Shown here piece after piece: positions 9,170 through 10,620 of a stretch of DNA of 10,620 bases. The position numbers and the translations under genes are program-made. The DNA comes from Auxenochlorella pyrenoidosa. Its lineage: Eukaryota > Chlorophyta > Trebouxiophyceae > Chlorellales > Chlorellaceae. A model generated the notes under the pieces. It worked only from the letters and a program-made list of their open reading frames with translations. It ran no database searches and was not told where the DNA came from. The stretch's first letter is position 1, and the number at the start of each line of letters is the position of its first letter. The stretch spans positions 616,193 through 626,812 of the forward strand of contig KQ482017.1 of NCBI GenBank assembly GCA_001430745.1. Direction: 5' to 3'.

Positions 9170-10620
9170 ATGCGCCCGGAAGTCGTGCGCCGTGGCCAGG
9201 GGATGGACCTGCTGTGCCAGGCAAGGGCGTGGTGCACTCCCGAATGTCAGTCACAAGCCTGTGGCCCCCACAGCTGCCCGGTCACCCCGTGCCGCCCACC
9301 CCCCGCCACGGCCTTTGCCACCCGCAGGCGGCACTGCTGGAAGCCTTTGTGAGCAAGCAGCAGCTCTCCAGCCGCGCGTCAGTGGCCCGCGCGGCGTGGC
9401 TGGTGCAGCAGCAGGAGCTGGCACAGGAGGAGGCCGAGTGCGAGGCTGCGTGGGCTGCTGCCTGCGGTGCCGATCCAGCAAGAGCTGCCAAGGTCGACAG
9501 CTGCGGCCAGGCAGCTGACGCAGGCGAAGCCAGCCTGTGGGCTGCTTTGCAAGCCGCAGATGGCCGCCTAGGCGAGGCACTGGCGGTAGCGGCAGCCACA
9601 ACCAGCCTGCTGGACAGGGGCGAGCCACCGCTCTCCCCGCCAAGCACCACACCCGCAGCCGTGCAGCAGCAGCTGCAGGCAGCGGCAGCCCGCCTGAGCG
9701 AGGCCGTGGCTGCCGTGGATGCGGCCCTGCAGCAGCAGAGGCTGCCTAGGTCTAGCTCTGCCAGCATCTGTGGCAGCGAGGCTGGCGCTAGCAGCACAGA
9801 CCTTGCAGAGCAGGTGCAGAGCCTGCTGGATGCGCACCCCCTGGCAGCGCCGCCCTGCAGGGCACAGCTGCTGCAGCAGGCCGCGCAGGCAGAGGCCCGC
9901 CACGCGGAGCAGCGGCACAGGTGCAAGGCGGCGCTGCATGCCTTCCACAGTGGCGCCGTCTGCGCCGGCGGGCCGCCGCAGCTCGCGCCAGATCAACTGC
10001 CACACATGACAGCTGAAGACAGCTGCGCTGCCTCACCAGACGGGTGGCCCGCAGGCGAGCATGCAGTGTTTGTCCACGCCTGCCGTGCCTGCCTGGCGCC
10101 CGGCGGCGGCGGCCAGGCGGCGCTGGTGCGGCGCCTGGAGGCTGGCCTGCCCTGGCGGAGCAGCCAGGCGGTGCTTGCCCACGAGCGCTGGCACAGGGAG
10201 GCGACCCGCTTGCAGGCGGCGCTGCAGCAAGCAGAGGCAGGCTGGCAGCAGGAGCAGACGGCCTTTCTGGGGGCTGCTGCGGGGCTGCTGTCCGAGGCCG
10301 AGGCGGCCGCCCTGGCTGGCGCTGAAGCCGCCCTCGCGCAGTTGGAAGCTGGGGCTGCCTGCCTACAGTCATCGCGCAGCCACGAGGCAGCGCAGGCGGC
10401 TTGGTCGGAGCGGCGCGGAGCTGAGAGCCTCGCAAATGCAGAGGCGGTGGCCGCGGCGGCTGCACAGCGGTTTGGGCAGTGGCAGGCGCAGGAGGATTAC
10501 AACGCCCGGTTGAAGCAGCTGCTGGCGCAGCATCGGCAGCGCCAGGCGCAGGCAGCGGTCGCGGCAGCCGCCGCGGAGCAAGAGGACGCGGCGCAGCGGC
10601 GGCGGGAGGCCGCGGCAGCT
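9170..10620 (+). CDS. Long Ala/Gln-rich coiled-coil protein, CCDC112/CCDC148-like, 3' end beyond right edge
   Basis: The exon from 9328 stays open for exactly 431 codons to the window end with strong GC3 bias. It is joined in frame to a 51-nt first exon (9170-9220, MRPEVVRRGQGMDLLCQ) across a 107-nt GC-AG intron (CCAG|GCAAGG ... CCCGCAG). The protein is almost wholly helical: ALLEAFVSKQQLSSRASVAR, then AAWLVQQQELAQEEAE, heptad-like Ala/Leu/Gln runs, and a central element with EHAVFVHAC (residues 261-269) followed by LVRRLEAGLPW and a HERW motif (302-305) leading into another coiled coil (LQAALQQAEAGWQQEQ). This HxxF ... LP ... HExW order recalls the CCDC112/CCDC148 group of centrosome- or cilium-linked proteins, from memory and at low certainty. 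Alternative starts are the ATG at 9203 or an unspliced ATG at 9244, which is also in frame with exon 2 and needs no intron. No transmembrane or signal sequence is seen. It shares a 246-nt promoter region with gene D. Confidence 0.8.

Noticed and set aside
9251..10465. Long minus-strand Ala/Ser/Cys-rich frames opposite gene E
   Set aside because: They are shadows of the GC3-rich coding frame on plus, which stays open for 431 codons with helical composition.

Overview
The window looks like nuclear DNA of a GC-rich unicellular green alga, most likely a trebouxiophyte of the Chlorella type. This rests on high-GC, GC3-rich exons, many short (about 100-670 nt) introns with strong donor and acceptor consensus, long Ala/Gln/Ser-rich proteins, and a plant-lineage gene with a transit-peptide-like start. 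The genus is inference. No bacterial, viral, CRISPR, tRNA or rRNA signals were recognised.

Layout, left to right. (A) 1-1377, minus strand: a phase-consistent five-exon model of an unrecognised protein, cut by the left edge. 1378-2711: a 1.3-kb stretch between divergent genes with no supported gene. (B) 2712-5199, plus strand: a complete seven-exon gene for a 239-residue, mostly helical protein with a plastid-type N-terminus and a conserved EYFLDTEAPEMEFEVARCRP block. 5200-5628: the convergent 3' flanks of B and C. (C) 5629-6508, minus strand: a complete three-exon gene for a 192-residue secreted protein with one fibronectin-III-like domain. 6509-7346: the downstream flank of D and the leader of C. 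(D) 7347-8923, minus strand: a complete four-exon gene for a 269-residue ZCCHC10-like CCHC zinc-knuckle protein with serine tracts and an RS-like tail. 8924-9169: a 246-nt divergent promoter region. (E) 9170-10620, plus strand: the start of a long Ala/Gln-rich coiled-coil protein resembling CCDC112/CCDC148, running off the right edge.

The genes look like independent housekeeping or accessory genes, not a pathway; nothing resembles a cluster or an operon. The most unusual signal is in intron architecture. Four of the six introns of gene B carry duplicated or tandemly repeated splice-site sequence: an 82-nt displaced acceptor copy in a minisatellite, a 90-nt displaced donor copy, C-rich repeats ending at the acceptor, and an 84-nt in-frame duplicate acceptor. 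In addition, up to three of about sixteen modelled coding introns in the window use a GC donor instead of GT. All exon models were made by eye from splice consensus, phase and reading frame, without transcripts or database searches.
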